A stretch of DNA of 64,000 nt, from NCBI RefSeq assembly GCF_016798325.1, contig NZ_JAERVO010000004.1, positions 124,001-188,000 on the forward strand, given 5' to 3'. A program made the translations under genes and the position numbers. Under the pieces are notes generated by a model. It searched no databases. It worked only from the letters and a program-made list of their open reading frames with translations, and was not told the origin of the DNA. The DNA comes from Marinobacter mangrovi. GTDB taxonomy: Bacteria; Pseudomonadota; Gammaproteobacteria; Pseudomonadales; Oleiphilaceae. Positions 37,231 through 44,696 of this stretch are shown in pieces (position 1 is the stretch's first letter; each line of letters begins with the position of its first letter).

Positions 37231-37968
37231 ATGGATGGCGTGGAACGAGCTAACGAGAGTTGTAGAGTTCTCATTGTTGAGGATGACAAGCGCCTGGCGG
37301 ATCTAACGCGGGAATATTTGGAAAGCAACGGTCTGACGGTGTCTGTTGAGGAAAACGGAGCCAATGCCGTCGAGCGTATCCGCCGGGAAGAGCCGGACAT
37401 TATCGTCCTTGACCTGATGCTTCCGGGAGAGGATGGCCTCTCGATCTGCAGGCGGGTGCGCCCGTTCTACACCGGACCGATCCTCATGTTGACGGCGCGT
37501 ACCGACGATCTGGACCAGGTTCTGGGGCTGGAGATGGGCGCCGACGACTACATCTCCAAACCGGTGCGACCCCGGGTGTTGCTGGCGCGTATCCGGGCGC
37601 TGCTGCGCCGGGTCAACGACAAGAGCGAGAGCGAAGCCGAACCCAAGTCCACCGAAGAACCGGTGCGACTGGAGTTCAACGACCTGGTGGTCGATCGTTC
37701 CATGCGCGAGGCCTGGCTCAACAACGAGAGCATCGACCTCACCAGCGCTGAATTCGATCTGCTGTGGCTGCTGGCATCCAGCGCCGGCCGCGTCCTGAGC
37801 CGGGAAGAAATCTTTACCGCGCTGCGCGGCATTGAATACGATGGCCAGGACCGGTCCATCGACGTGCGCGTTTCCCGTATTCGACCGAAAATCGGTGACG
37901 ACCCGGTACACCCGCGTCGCATCAAGACGGTACGCAGCAAGGGCTATCTGTTCGTCAAGGAAGCCTGA
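37231..37968 (+). CDS. OmpR-family response regulator
   Basis: The 245-residue regulator has a receiver domain (acidic pair in IVEDDK, phospho-Asp 61 in IIVLDLMLPGEDG, Lys in YISKPVRP) and a C-terminal winged-helix DNA-binding domain (LTSAEFDLLWLLA, IDVRVSRIRPKIGDD). ATG 37231 is chosen, but upstream in-frame codons exist. The downstream histidine kinase, 85 bases away, is the likely partner. The pair resembles RstA/RstB in architecture. The regulated genes are unknown; the divergent olsBA genes are an obvious candidate. Confidence 0.9.
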   Translation: MDGVERANESCRVLIVEDDKRLADLTREYLESNGLTVSVEENGANAVERIRREEPDIIVLDLMLPGEDGLSICRRVRPFYTGPILMLTARTDDLDQVLGLEMGADDYISKPVRPRVLLARIRALLRRVNDKSESEAEPKSTEEPVRLEFNDLVVDRSMREAWLNNESIDLTSAEFDLLWLLASSAGRVLSREEIFTALRGIEYDGQDRSIDVRVSRIRPKIGDDPVHPRRIKTVRSKGYLFVKEA

Positions 37969-38053
37969 CGGGACCATCTCTGTCTGATCCATCGCAACGG
38001 CGGAAGCTGTCCGGCCTGATCCGGTCCGACGTTGCGTTCATCGGAAAGGCCCT

Positions 38054-39625
38054 ATGCCCCTAGTACCCTTCCTGAATATGTTCGGCCGCCTCCTGCTGGT
38101 GGCGCTCGTCATCCTGGCCCTGTCTGCCGGGCTGTACTCCGGAGTGAATTCGGTCCGTGAGCGCGATTGGCAGGAGCGCTTCGCCACCCCGCTGATGGAC
38201 TGGCTCGCCGTTTCCCCACACCCCCAGATGAGTTATCCGTGGCTGGATGCGCTGTACGGTCTGCGCCTGGAACCGGTCGGACAGATGACGCTCGATCCCG
38301 TGGACGAAGAGCGTTTGTCCTACGGCCAGGTCGTGACGTCGACCGAAGGGCTGGGGGTGCGAGTGCGGCGCCTGGCCAACTCCGGCGACATCATCGACGT
38401 GACCTTTCGCGACCTCTATCGGGACGTCAGTGAAGCGACGGCCCTGTTGGTCCTGACGCATCTCAATGGCCTGCTGCCCCGGGATCGCTCAGCGGGCATG
38501 GACAGCCTGTCTGATGAACTGAATGTGGCCATCGAGCCGGTCACCGGAGCCTCGGATATTCCCGGCGGACCGACGCTGGAGCGACTGGTGGAACGGGGAC
38601 TGGCCTTCGTCCAGTTGGATAAATCGGACGCGGCGCGGGTCTACCTGCGGTTGAACGATGGGGCCGTGGTGCGCATGGATATGCCTGAGCCGTTTCACGC
38701 CCTGGCCTGGTCGGTCATCCTGCTGGTGTTCTGTGTGGCGGCGACTATCGCCGGCATCTTCCTGTACCTGCTGCTGCGGGACGTAGACCAGAACCTGCGG
38801 GCGGTGGAGTCCGTCGCCGTGCGCATCGCCCGGGGTGAGCTCAACGCCCGGGTCGACCCGCGACGCGGCCTGCTGGTACGCCGCCTGGGTCGAACCTTCA
38901 ACAGCATGGCCGAACACATCCAGCGTCTGGTGGAAGTCCAGCGGGAAATGATTCACGCCGTGTCCCACGAACTGCGCACGCCGGTAGCGCGAATCCGGTT
39001 CGGCGTGCAGATGATTGAAGACTGCCCGGACGAAGCGTCCCGGGAAAAGCAGTTGACCGGCATCGACAGCGATATCCAGGAGCTGGACGAGCTGATCGAC
39101 GAAATCCTCACCTACGCCCGGCTGGAGCAGGGCGGGCCCATCATGAACCTGCAGGAAGCCAACGTGGCGGACATCGCGCGGCAGGTGGTGGACGAGCAGC
39201 AGCGACTGCGACCGGCCATGCAGTTCAGTGCGGAGTTCGTGGGTGACAGCGAATCCTGGGCCCTGTCGGACGTGGAGCCGCGTTACATCCATCGGGCCCT
39301 GCAGAATCTGGTGGGCAATGCCGGGCGCTATGCTGCGGGCAAGGTGCGGGTTCGTTGCCAGTTCGATGAACAGAACTGCCGCATTGACGTGGAGGATGAC
39401 GGTCCCGGTATCCCGGAGAGCGATTGGGAAAAGGTCTTCACGGCCTTTGCCCGTCTTGACGACAGCCGTACTCGCACCTCCGGTGGCTATGGACTGGGGC
39501 TGTCCATCGTACGGCGTATTCTCTACTGGCACGGCGGCCAGGCTTTTGTGACCCGCAGTGCGGATATGGGCGGCGCTGCGTTCAGTCTGGTATGGCCGCG
39601 CCGACAGGGCGAAAACAGCCATTGA
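38054..39625 (+). CDS. Membrane sensor histidine kinase, RstB-like
   Basis: The 523-residue inner-membrane sensor has membrane helices near residues 9-31 and 215-238 flanking a roughly 180-residue periplasmic domain. A HAMP linker follows. The HisKA domain has the phospho-acceptor His about residue 304 in SHELRTP, and the ATPase domain has DDGPGIPESDW and SGGYGLGLSIVRR. Domain order matches RstB. It is expected to phosphorylate the upstream response regulator. The stimulus is unknown. Confidence 0.92.
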   Translation: MPLVPFLNMFGRLLLVALVILALSAGLYSGVNSVRERDWQERFATPLMDWLAVSPHPQMSYPWLDALYGLRLEPVGQMTLDPVDEERLSYGQVVTSTEGLGVRVRRLANSGDIIDVTFRDLYRDVSEATALLVLTHLNGLLPRDRSAGMDSLSDELNVAIEPVTGASDIPGGPTLERLVERGLAFVQLDKSDAARVYLRLNDGAVVRMDMPEPFHALAWSVILLVFCVAATIAGIFLYLLLRDVDQNLRAVESVAVRIARGELNARVDPRRGLLVRRLGRTFNSMAEHIQRLVEVQREMIHAVSHELRTPVARIRFGVQMIEDCPDEASREKQLTGIDSDIQELDELIDEILTYARLEQGGPIMNLQEANVADIARQVVDEQQRLRPAMQFSAEFVGDSESWALSDVEPRYIHRALQNLVGNAGRYAAGKVRVRCQFDEQNCRIDVEDDGPGIPESDWEKVFTAFARLDDSRTRTSGGYGLGLSIVRRILYWHGGQAFVTRSADMGGAAFSLVWPRRQGENSH

Positions 39626-39690
39626 TCAGTGGCGATGTGAACCGTGTCGCACCGGCACACGTGTTGTAACAAACCGCTACACAAGCACCA

Positions 39691-39719
39691 CTGACGCCTT
39701 GTTCCGGCCGGCCTAGGAT
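39691..39719 (+). promoter_or_regulatory. Candidate promoter for a small RNA after the kinase gene
   Basis: CTGACG (39691-39696, 4 of 6 -35 matches) and TAGGAT (39714-39719, 4 of 6 -10 matches) are spaced by 17 bases. The expected start is about 39726, at the foot of a hairpin. Confidence 0.4.
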
Positions 39720-39725
39720 GAAAAG

Positions 39726-39818
39726 CGTAAGGGATGACTACTTGAGGTTGTAGTTCTTACGAACTTTCCTTGTTTCATTCGTCATTTTTAGAGGGGCCAT
39801 TTTTTGGCCCCTTTTTTT
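39726..39818 (+). ncRNA. Candidate small RNA, about 93 nt
   Basis: The 5' part folds as CGTAAG/CTTACG (39726-39731 with 39756-39761), enclosing ACTAC/GTAGT (39737-39741 with 39750-39754). About 30 U-rich single-stranded bases follow. The element then ends in the hairpin GGGGCCA-TTTTT-TGGCCCC and seven T. No ribosome site plus ORF is visible in it. It could also be just the 3' untranslated region of the two-component operon. No known RNA family is recognised. Confidence 0.45.
39793..39818 (+). terminator. Rho-independent terminator
   Basis: GGGGCCA (39793-39799) and TGGCCCC (39805-39811) form a 7-bp stem with a five-T loop, followed by seven T. It points along the plus strand, after the kinase gene, and faces the 3' end of the ABC ATPase gene. 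Confidence 0.92.
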
Positions 39819-39865
39819 ATGTCTGGCCGTTACGGCTCCGCATTTTCTCGGCCTAACCGGGTTTT

Positions 39866-40951
39866 TCAGGTGCGTTCGAAGGCGATCAAATGGTCCGCCG
39901 CTACTCGCACGGGAACCGGTTCGCCCAGCCGAAAATCCAGATGGCTGCGGAACAGCGCTTCAAACTCCGTCTCGGCGGACAGCCGAAAGCGGTAGAGAGT
40001 CGAGGTGCCGGCAAATGTCTTCTCGATCACTTTAGGCTTCAAAGGCGAGTCGGGGTCGTAGACGATATCGTCCGGGCGAATCAGGACATCCACCAGCGTC
40101 CCCGGCGGCCAGGTGTAGGCCCGATTACCCCGGATCACGCCCAGTTCCGACTCTATGCTGTCCGGCCCCAGTGACTTTCCCTTGATGAACCCGCCTTGTC
40201 CCACAAAACCGGCCACAAAACGGTTGGCCGGCTCGTGATACAGGTTGTAGGGCACGTCCCACTGCTGGATGTGGCCGTCTTTCAGCACCGCCACCTGATC
40301 GCACATGGCAAAGGCTTCCTGCTGGTCGTGAGTGACCAGGATGGCGCTGATGCCGAGGGTTTTCAGAATATCCCGCACATCCAGGCTGAGGCGTCGACGC
40401 AGGTCGGCGTCCAGGTTGGAAAAGGGTTCGTCCAGAAGGATCAGGGTGGGTTCCGGTGCCAGTGCCCGGGCCAGGGCGACTCGCTGCTGCTGGCCACCTG
40501 ACAGGGCATGAGGGTGGTCGTCGGCCAGGTCCTGTAGGTGCACCAGGTCGAGCAGCTCCCGGACTTTCTGCTGGCGTTCCGCGCGATCCAGGCCCTTGAG
40601 GCCGAAGGCAATGTTGTCGGCGACGGTCAGGTGCGGAAACAATGCGTAATCCTGGAACACCATGCCGATGCGCCGTTTCTCCGGCGGGACCGCTTTGCCC
40701 GGCACGCTGATGATCTGTCCGGCCAGGCTGATGCGCCCCGACTGCAGGGGCAGAAAGCCGGCAATAGCGCGCAGGATGGTGCTCTTGCCGCAACCGCTCG
40801 GACCCAGCAGGCAGCCGATATCGCCCTGGCCCAGGGACAGGCTGATCTGGCTCACCACCGGATTGCCGCTGTAGCCGCAGGTCAGGTCGTCAACCTCGAG
40901 CAGCCAGCCCTCTTCCGGGCGGGGCGCTGACTGTGCGCTCAACTCAGGCAC
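39866..40951 (-). CDS. FbpC-like ABC-transporter ATP-binding protein
   Basis: This cytoplasmic ATPase subunit of an importer has 361 residues. Walker [10 protein letters not shown] is at 50-58, the Q-loop is in [14 protein letters not shown], the signature is ALSGGQQQR and Walker B is [14 protein letters not shown]-terminal regulatory TOBE domain follows (about 250-361). The sequence is closest in style to Fe(III) or sulphate/molybdate importers (FbpC, CysA). No permease or binding protein is next to it. It overlaps argF by 8 bases, so it may be cotranscribed with arginine genes. Confidence 0.88.
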   Translation of the reverse strand: MPELSAQSAPRPEEGWLLEVDDLTCGYSGNPVVSQISLSLGQGDIGCLLGPSGCGKSTILRAIAGFLPLQSGRISLAGQIISVPGKAVPPEKRRIGMVFQDYALFPHLTVADNIAFGLKGLDRAERQQKVRELLDLVHLQDLADDHPHALSGGQQQRVALARALAPEPTLILLDEPFSNLDADLRRRLSLDVRDILKTLGISAILVTHDQQEAFAMCDQVAVLKDGHIQQWDVPYNLYHEPANRFVAGFVGQGGFIKGKSLGPDSIESELGVIRGNRAYTWPPGTLVDVLIRPDDIVYDPDSPLKPKVIEKTFAGTSTLYRFRLSAETEFEALFRSHLDFRLGEPVPVRVAADHLIAFERT

Positions 40952-41861
40952 CCAGTATCAGGAACTCGAGCAGCGCCTTCTGGGCGTGCAACCGGTTTTC
41001 GGCCTCATCCCAGACGATGGCGCTGGAATGGTCGAGCATGTCTTCGGATACTTCCTCGCCCCGATGGGCTGGCAGGCAATGCATGAACACCGCTTCCCGG
41101 TCGGCTTGTGCCATCAGGGCCGGGCTGACCTGGTAGGGGGCAAACGCCCGGGCCCGGGCCGCCTGTTCTTCTTCCTGGCCCATGGAGGCCCAGACGTCGG
41201 TGACGATCAGGTGGGCATCGCGTACCGCTTCCTCGGGCTCGCGAACGATACTGACGCGGTCGGCGTTCTCTTCAAGCAGGGTGCGGTCGGGCTCGTAGCC
41301 CTCGGGACAGGCGATGTTCAGGTGGAAATCGAACTGTTGTGCGGCGTTGATGTAGGAGGCGCACATGTTGTTGCCGTCACCGATCCAGGCGACCGTGGCG
41401 CCCTTGATGCTGCCCCGGTGTTCGCGATACGCCTGCATGTCGGCCAGTAACTGGCAGGGGTGAAAGTCGTCGGTCAGGGCGTTGATGACCGGTTTGGCGG
41501 ACACGCTGGCAAAGCGCTCGATTTTATCGTGTTCGAAGGTCCGGATCATGACGGCATCCGACATGCTGGAAATCACCCGGGCGGTGTCCTCGATGGGTTC
41601 GCCACGACCCAGTTGGGTGTCGCGCGGGGACAGGAACAGGGCCGAGCCGCCCAGCTGCACCATGCCGGCTTCGAAGGAAACGCGGGTGCGGGTGGAGGAT
41701 TTCTCGAAAATCATCGCCAGCACGCGGTTCTTCAGGGAGTCGCGCACGTCACCGGCACGCCAGCTCTTCTTCAGGGCAATGGCATTGTCGATGAGCTGGT
41801 CCAGTTCAGCGGGAGAAAAATCCAATAGGGTCAGAAAATGTCTAACGGCCATGCGTGTCAT
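40944..41861 (-). CDS. argF: Ornithine carbamoyltransferase
   Basis: ArgF makes citrulline from ornithine and carbamoyl phosphate in arginine synthesis. The 305-residue protein has the carbamoyl-phosphate motif SSTRTR, the HPCQ motif and the ornithine-binding [10 protein letters not shown]. The ATG at 41861 is used, but ATG 41852 ([13 protein letters not shown]) is equally likely since neither has a strong ribosome site. It lies 15 bases downstream of argD and before an ABC ATPase gene. Confidence 0.96.
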   Translation of the reverse strand: MTRMAVRHFLTLLDFSPAELDQLIDNAIALKKSWRAGDVRDSLKNRVLAMIFEKSSTRTRVSFEAGMVQLGGSALFLSPRDTQLGRGEPIEDTARVISSMSDAVMIRTFEHDKIERFASVSAKPVINALTDDFHPCQLLADMQAYREHRGSIKGATVAWIGDGNNMCASYINAAQQFDFHLNIACPEGYEPDRTLLEENADRVSIVREPEEAVRDAHLIVTDVWASMGQEEEQAARARAFAPYQVSPALMAQADREAVFMHCLPAHRGEEVSEDMLDHSSAIVWDEAENRLHAQKALLEFLILGA

Positions 41862-41876
41862 CCATACTTGGGAAAA

Positions 41877-43103
41877 TCAGGGGGTTTTCGGAGGCTGGGG
41901 TTGCCCGTGGCGCGGCAAGTCACGGTCATCGCCAGCATACAGGCGCAGGATACGGATAACCTGATCGATCATCGTATCGGCTTCGTCGTCAGTCAGGGTC
42001 AGCGGCGGCAGCAGGCGAATGACCCGATCGGCAGTGACGTTCAGCAGCAGTCCCTGGGTCTTGGCCAGCGGGACCAGTTCGGCACAGGGGGACGTCAGTT
42101 CGATGCCGATCATCAAGCCCAGGCCGCGAATGTCACGGACATAGTCCGCACCATCGAAGGCGGCTTCCAGCCGCGAGCGCATGCGCTCGGCCAGTGACCG
42201 GGCCCGAGCCAGCAGATTGTCTTTTTCGAGGGTTTCGATCACTGCCATGGCCGCTGCACAGGCCAGTGGGTTACCGCCGAAGGTGGAGCCATGGTGGCCG
42301 GGTTGGAAGGTCCGGGCGGCGTCTCCCCGTGCCAGGCAGGCGCCGATCGGGAAGCCGTTACCCAGTCCCTTGGCGAGCGTGACCACATCCGGCGTGACGC
42401 CATAGGCCTGGTAGGCGAAATGGTGGCCGCTGCGCCCGTTGCCGGTCTGGATCTCGTCCAGCATCATCAGCCAGCCATGATGGTCGCAGACTTCGCGAAT
42501 GCCTTGCAGCCAGATCGGATCGGCCACGTTGACGCCCCCTTCGCCCTGGACCGGCTCCACCAGCACCGCCACCACGTTCGGGTTGGAGCGGGCGATGGCG
42601 TCAAAGGCGTCGAGATCGTTGAACGGCGCCCGTACGAAACCGCTGACCAGCGGCTCGAAGCCGGCCTGGACCCTGCGGTTGCCGGTGGCTGTCAGGGTGG
42701 CGAGAGTGCGTCCGTGGAAGGAGCGATCCATGACGATGATCGCCGGCGAATGAATGCCGCGGTTGTGGCCGTACAGCCGGGCCAGTTTGATGGCGCACTC
42801 GTTGGCCTCGGCGCCGGAATTGGCGAAGAAAACGCCGTCCATGCCGGAGATGTCGCACAGCTTGCGGGCGAGTGTTTGTTGAGTGGTACTGTGGAACAGG
42901 TTGGAACAGTGCATCAGGCGCGCGGCCTGCTCCTGGATGGCCTGGGTGACCGCTGGGTGCGCGTGGCCAAGTCCGGTCACTGCAATACCGCAAAAGGTAT
43001 CCAGGTACCGGTTGCCATCCTCGTCGTAGAGCCACGGCCCCTGGCCGTGATCGAAGACGATTGGCAGTCGCCCGTAGGTGTTAAGCAGCGGCTGATCCGC
43101 CAT
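41877..43103 (-). CDS. argD: Acetylornithine aminotransferase
   Basis: ArgD is a PLP enzyme that converts N-acetylglutamate semialdehyde to N-acetylornithine; family members often also make succinyldiaminopimelate. The 408-residue protein has NSGAEANECAIKLAR, VLVEPVQGEGGV, LDEIQTGNGRSG and the PLP lysine in TLAKGLGNGFPIGA. It leads a likely argD-argF unit. Confidence 0.96.
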   Translation of the reverse strand: MADQPLLNTYGRLPIVFDHGQGPWLYDEDGNRYLDTFCGIAVTGLGHAHPAVTQAIQEQAARLMHCSNLFHSTTQQTLARKLCDISGMDGVFFANSGAEANECAIKLARLYGHNRGIHSPAIIVMDRSFHGRTLATLTATGNRRVQAGFEPLVSGFVRAPFNDLDAFDAIARSNPNVVAVLVEPVQGEGGVNVADPIWLQGIREVCDHHGWLMMLDEIQTGNGRSGHHFAYQAYGVTPDVVTLAKGLGNGFPIGACLARGDAARTFQPGHHGSTFGGNPLACAAAMAVIETLEKDNLLARARSLAERMRSRLEAAFDGADYVRDIRGLGLMIGIELTSPCAELVPLAKTQGLLLNVTADRVIRLLPPLTLTDDEADTMIDQVIRILRLYAGDDRDLPRHGQPQPPKTP

Positions 43104-43492
43104 AGCCTCTCCCCATCAAGGGTGTTCTGGATAAAGGCCCGCTGACACAGGATGAACCGGGTAACCGCTGAATGCCCGCGACAGCAGCCCGGGAAGGGCA
43201 TCGACGGGGATGATTCAGGGAATTCCTGGGCTCAAAGAAATAGGAAACGCCGGCAAGCGGTTGGTCCGCGCCGGTAAGCTGAGCGTACAGGAACTGTGAT
43301 CAGAGAGCCTGCTATAAAGCAGGCAAGACATAGTATCGGTAATTCCGGATGTTGACAATGCAAGCCTGCAGCCCGATTTCATGGGACGGCGGCCCGCATG
43401 GCCAGGGTTTTTGCAGCCGTGTACAATGGCGCTAATCCAATGAACGGTGATTCCCGGCGAACGCCGGCAAGACCACGAGGTAGATTCTGACT
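43104..43492. other. 389-base divergent region between argD and grxD
   Basis: No gene is visible. TACAAT at 43422-43427 is a candidate grxD -10, and TTGACA occurs at 43352-43357 without a matching -10. A hairpin GCCTGC-TATAAA-GCAGGC spans 43307-43324. I could not find a convincing ArgR site. Confidence 0.5.
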
Positions 43493-43828
43493 ATGGATAT
43501 TAACGAAACCATCAAGAGCCAGCTCCAGGACAACCCGATTATCCTGTACATGAAGGGCTCTCCCCAGCAACCGCAGTGCGGCTTCTCGGCGCGCACGGTG
43601 CAGGCGCTGATGGCCTGTGGCGAACGGTTTGCGTACGTGAATATCCTCGACAACCAGGAGTTGCGCGAGGCGCTGAAGGTCTACTCCAACTGGCCGACTT
43701 ACCCACAGCTTTACATCAACGGTGAGCTGGTTGGCGGCTGTGATATCGTGCTGGAAATGTCCGAGAACGGCGAGCTGGCCGAAATGGTGAAGGCGGCCTC
43801 TGCCAAGCAGGAAGACGCCGAAGGCTGA
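43493..43828 (+). CDS. grxD: Monothiol glutaredoxin (CGFS type)
   Basis: This small protein of 111 residues takes part in iron-sulphur cluster transfer. The active site CGFS is at 29-32 in SPQQPQCGFSARTV, and the glutathione-binding TYPQLYINGELVGGCDIV follows. It has a single active-site Cys, so cluster carriage rather than disulphide reduction is expected. Its stop is immediately followed by the stop of the convergent TonB-like gene with no gap. Confidence 0.96.
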   Translation: MDINETIKSQLQDNPIILYMKGSPQQPQCGFSARTVQALMACGERFAYVNILDNQELREALKVYSNWPTYPQLYINGELVGGCDIVLEMSENGELAEMVKAASAKQEDAEG

Positions 43829-44656
43829 TCAGGGGCTGCGTGGCGAGAAGCGCAGTTCCACCTGAAATCGAAAACCCTGATCCCGAGCCGATTCCGGCGG
43901 TTCGGGGTAGGGGCTCGCCGAGAGAGCGCTTTGCACCGCGGCTCTGTCCAACTCCCGCTTCCCGGAACTTTCGATGGTTTCAACCTGCCTGAGTGTCCCG
44001 TTGTCCATCAGGACCAGTTCCAGTCGCACCGTGCGTATCCGTTTGAGCTCGTGAATGGAGCGGACGGGCCGGTGGTCCAGTTCCTCGCTGATATGCTGCC
44101 AGAGCAGGGCCACGTAGGGATCCTGTTCCGCCCTTCGCTGTGTCATTTGGGTGTGCTTATCCGGTGTGACCGGCTGCCGGGCGGTCTCGGGCGCGCCGGC
44201 GCCGCTTTCCTGGCTGGCCACTGACGCCGGGCTGGCGGCGCTCGCGCGTGCGTTGCGGGTGCTACTTTGTGTCTGTTGAGTCGATGCTGGCGCTACCGTG
44301 TGTGTCGGCTGGCGGTTGGCTGTCGATTCGGGTTGCGTCTCAGCACGTGGCTGCTTGCCTTGCCGGGTGACAATGGGGTCTTTGGCTTCCCGGGGCGGTT
44401 TCGGTGGCTGGTCGGTGGACGTTGACGCAGACGGCGCCGCCGAAGCGCTGGGGGTGCTGGCCTGGCTGGCTGTGCTGGGCGTGTCGCCGGGGTCAAGCAG
44501 GGTAAAGTGAATCGCCGCGGGCGGTTTGTCGGGTTGCTGGCGTAGCCAATGGACCACCGCGGCCAGAATCAGGGTATGGAGCAGGAGAGCCAGTGACAGC
44601 GTCAGGGCCAGTCGGACAGACACCGGCTGGGCATTGGATTGACCGCGCAACGGCAT
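43829..44656 (-). CDS. TonB-family C-terminal domain protein
   Basis: The 275-residue protein has an N-terminal membrane helix (about 15-38) and a long Ser/Pro/Thr/Ala-rich periplasmic linker (about 55-175). Its C-terminal domain resembles TonB/TolA ends (VRLELVLMDNGTLRQVETIESSGKRELDRAAVQSA, then PYPEPP). Such proteins transmit membrane-potential energy to outer-membrane receptors. No exbB or exbD is adjacent, so it may be a stand-alone paralogue. It lies 41 bases downstream of the DUF1631 gene. Confidence 0.83.
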   Translation of the reverse strand: MPLRGQSNAQPVSVRLALTLSLALLLHTLILAAVVHWLRQQPDKPPAAIHFTLLDPGDTPSTASQASTPSASAAPSASTSTDQPPKPPREAKDPIVTRQGKQPRAETQPESTANRQPTHTVAPASTQQTQSSTRNARASAASPASVASQESGAGAPETARQPVTPDKHTQMTQRRAEQDPYVALLWQHISEELDHRPVRSIHELKRIRTVRLELVLMDNGTLRQVETIESSGKRELDRAAVQSALSASPYPEPPESARDQGFRFQVELRFSPRSP

Positions 44657-44696
44657 GGCGCTCCTGCATCAACGAACAACTGCAGGGGACACTATC

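Noticed and set aside
43104-43492. ArgR operator upstream of argD
   Set aside because: No convincing TGNATWWWWATNCA-type site was found by eye.
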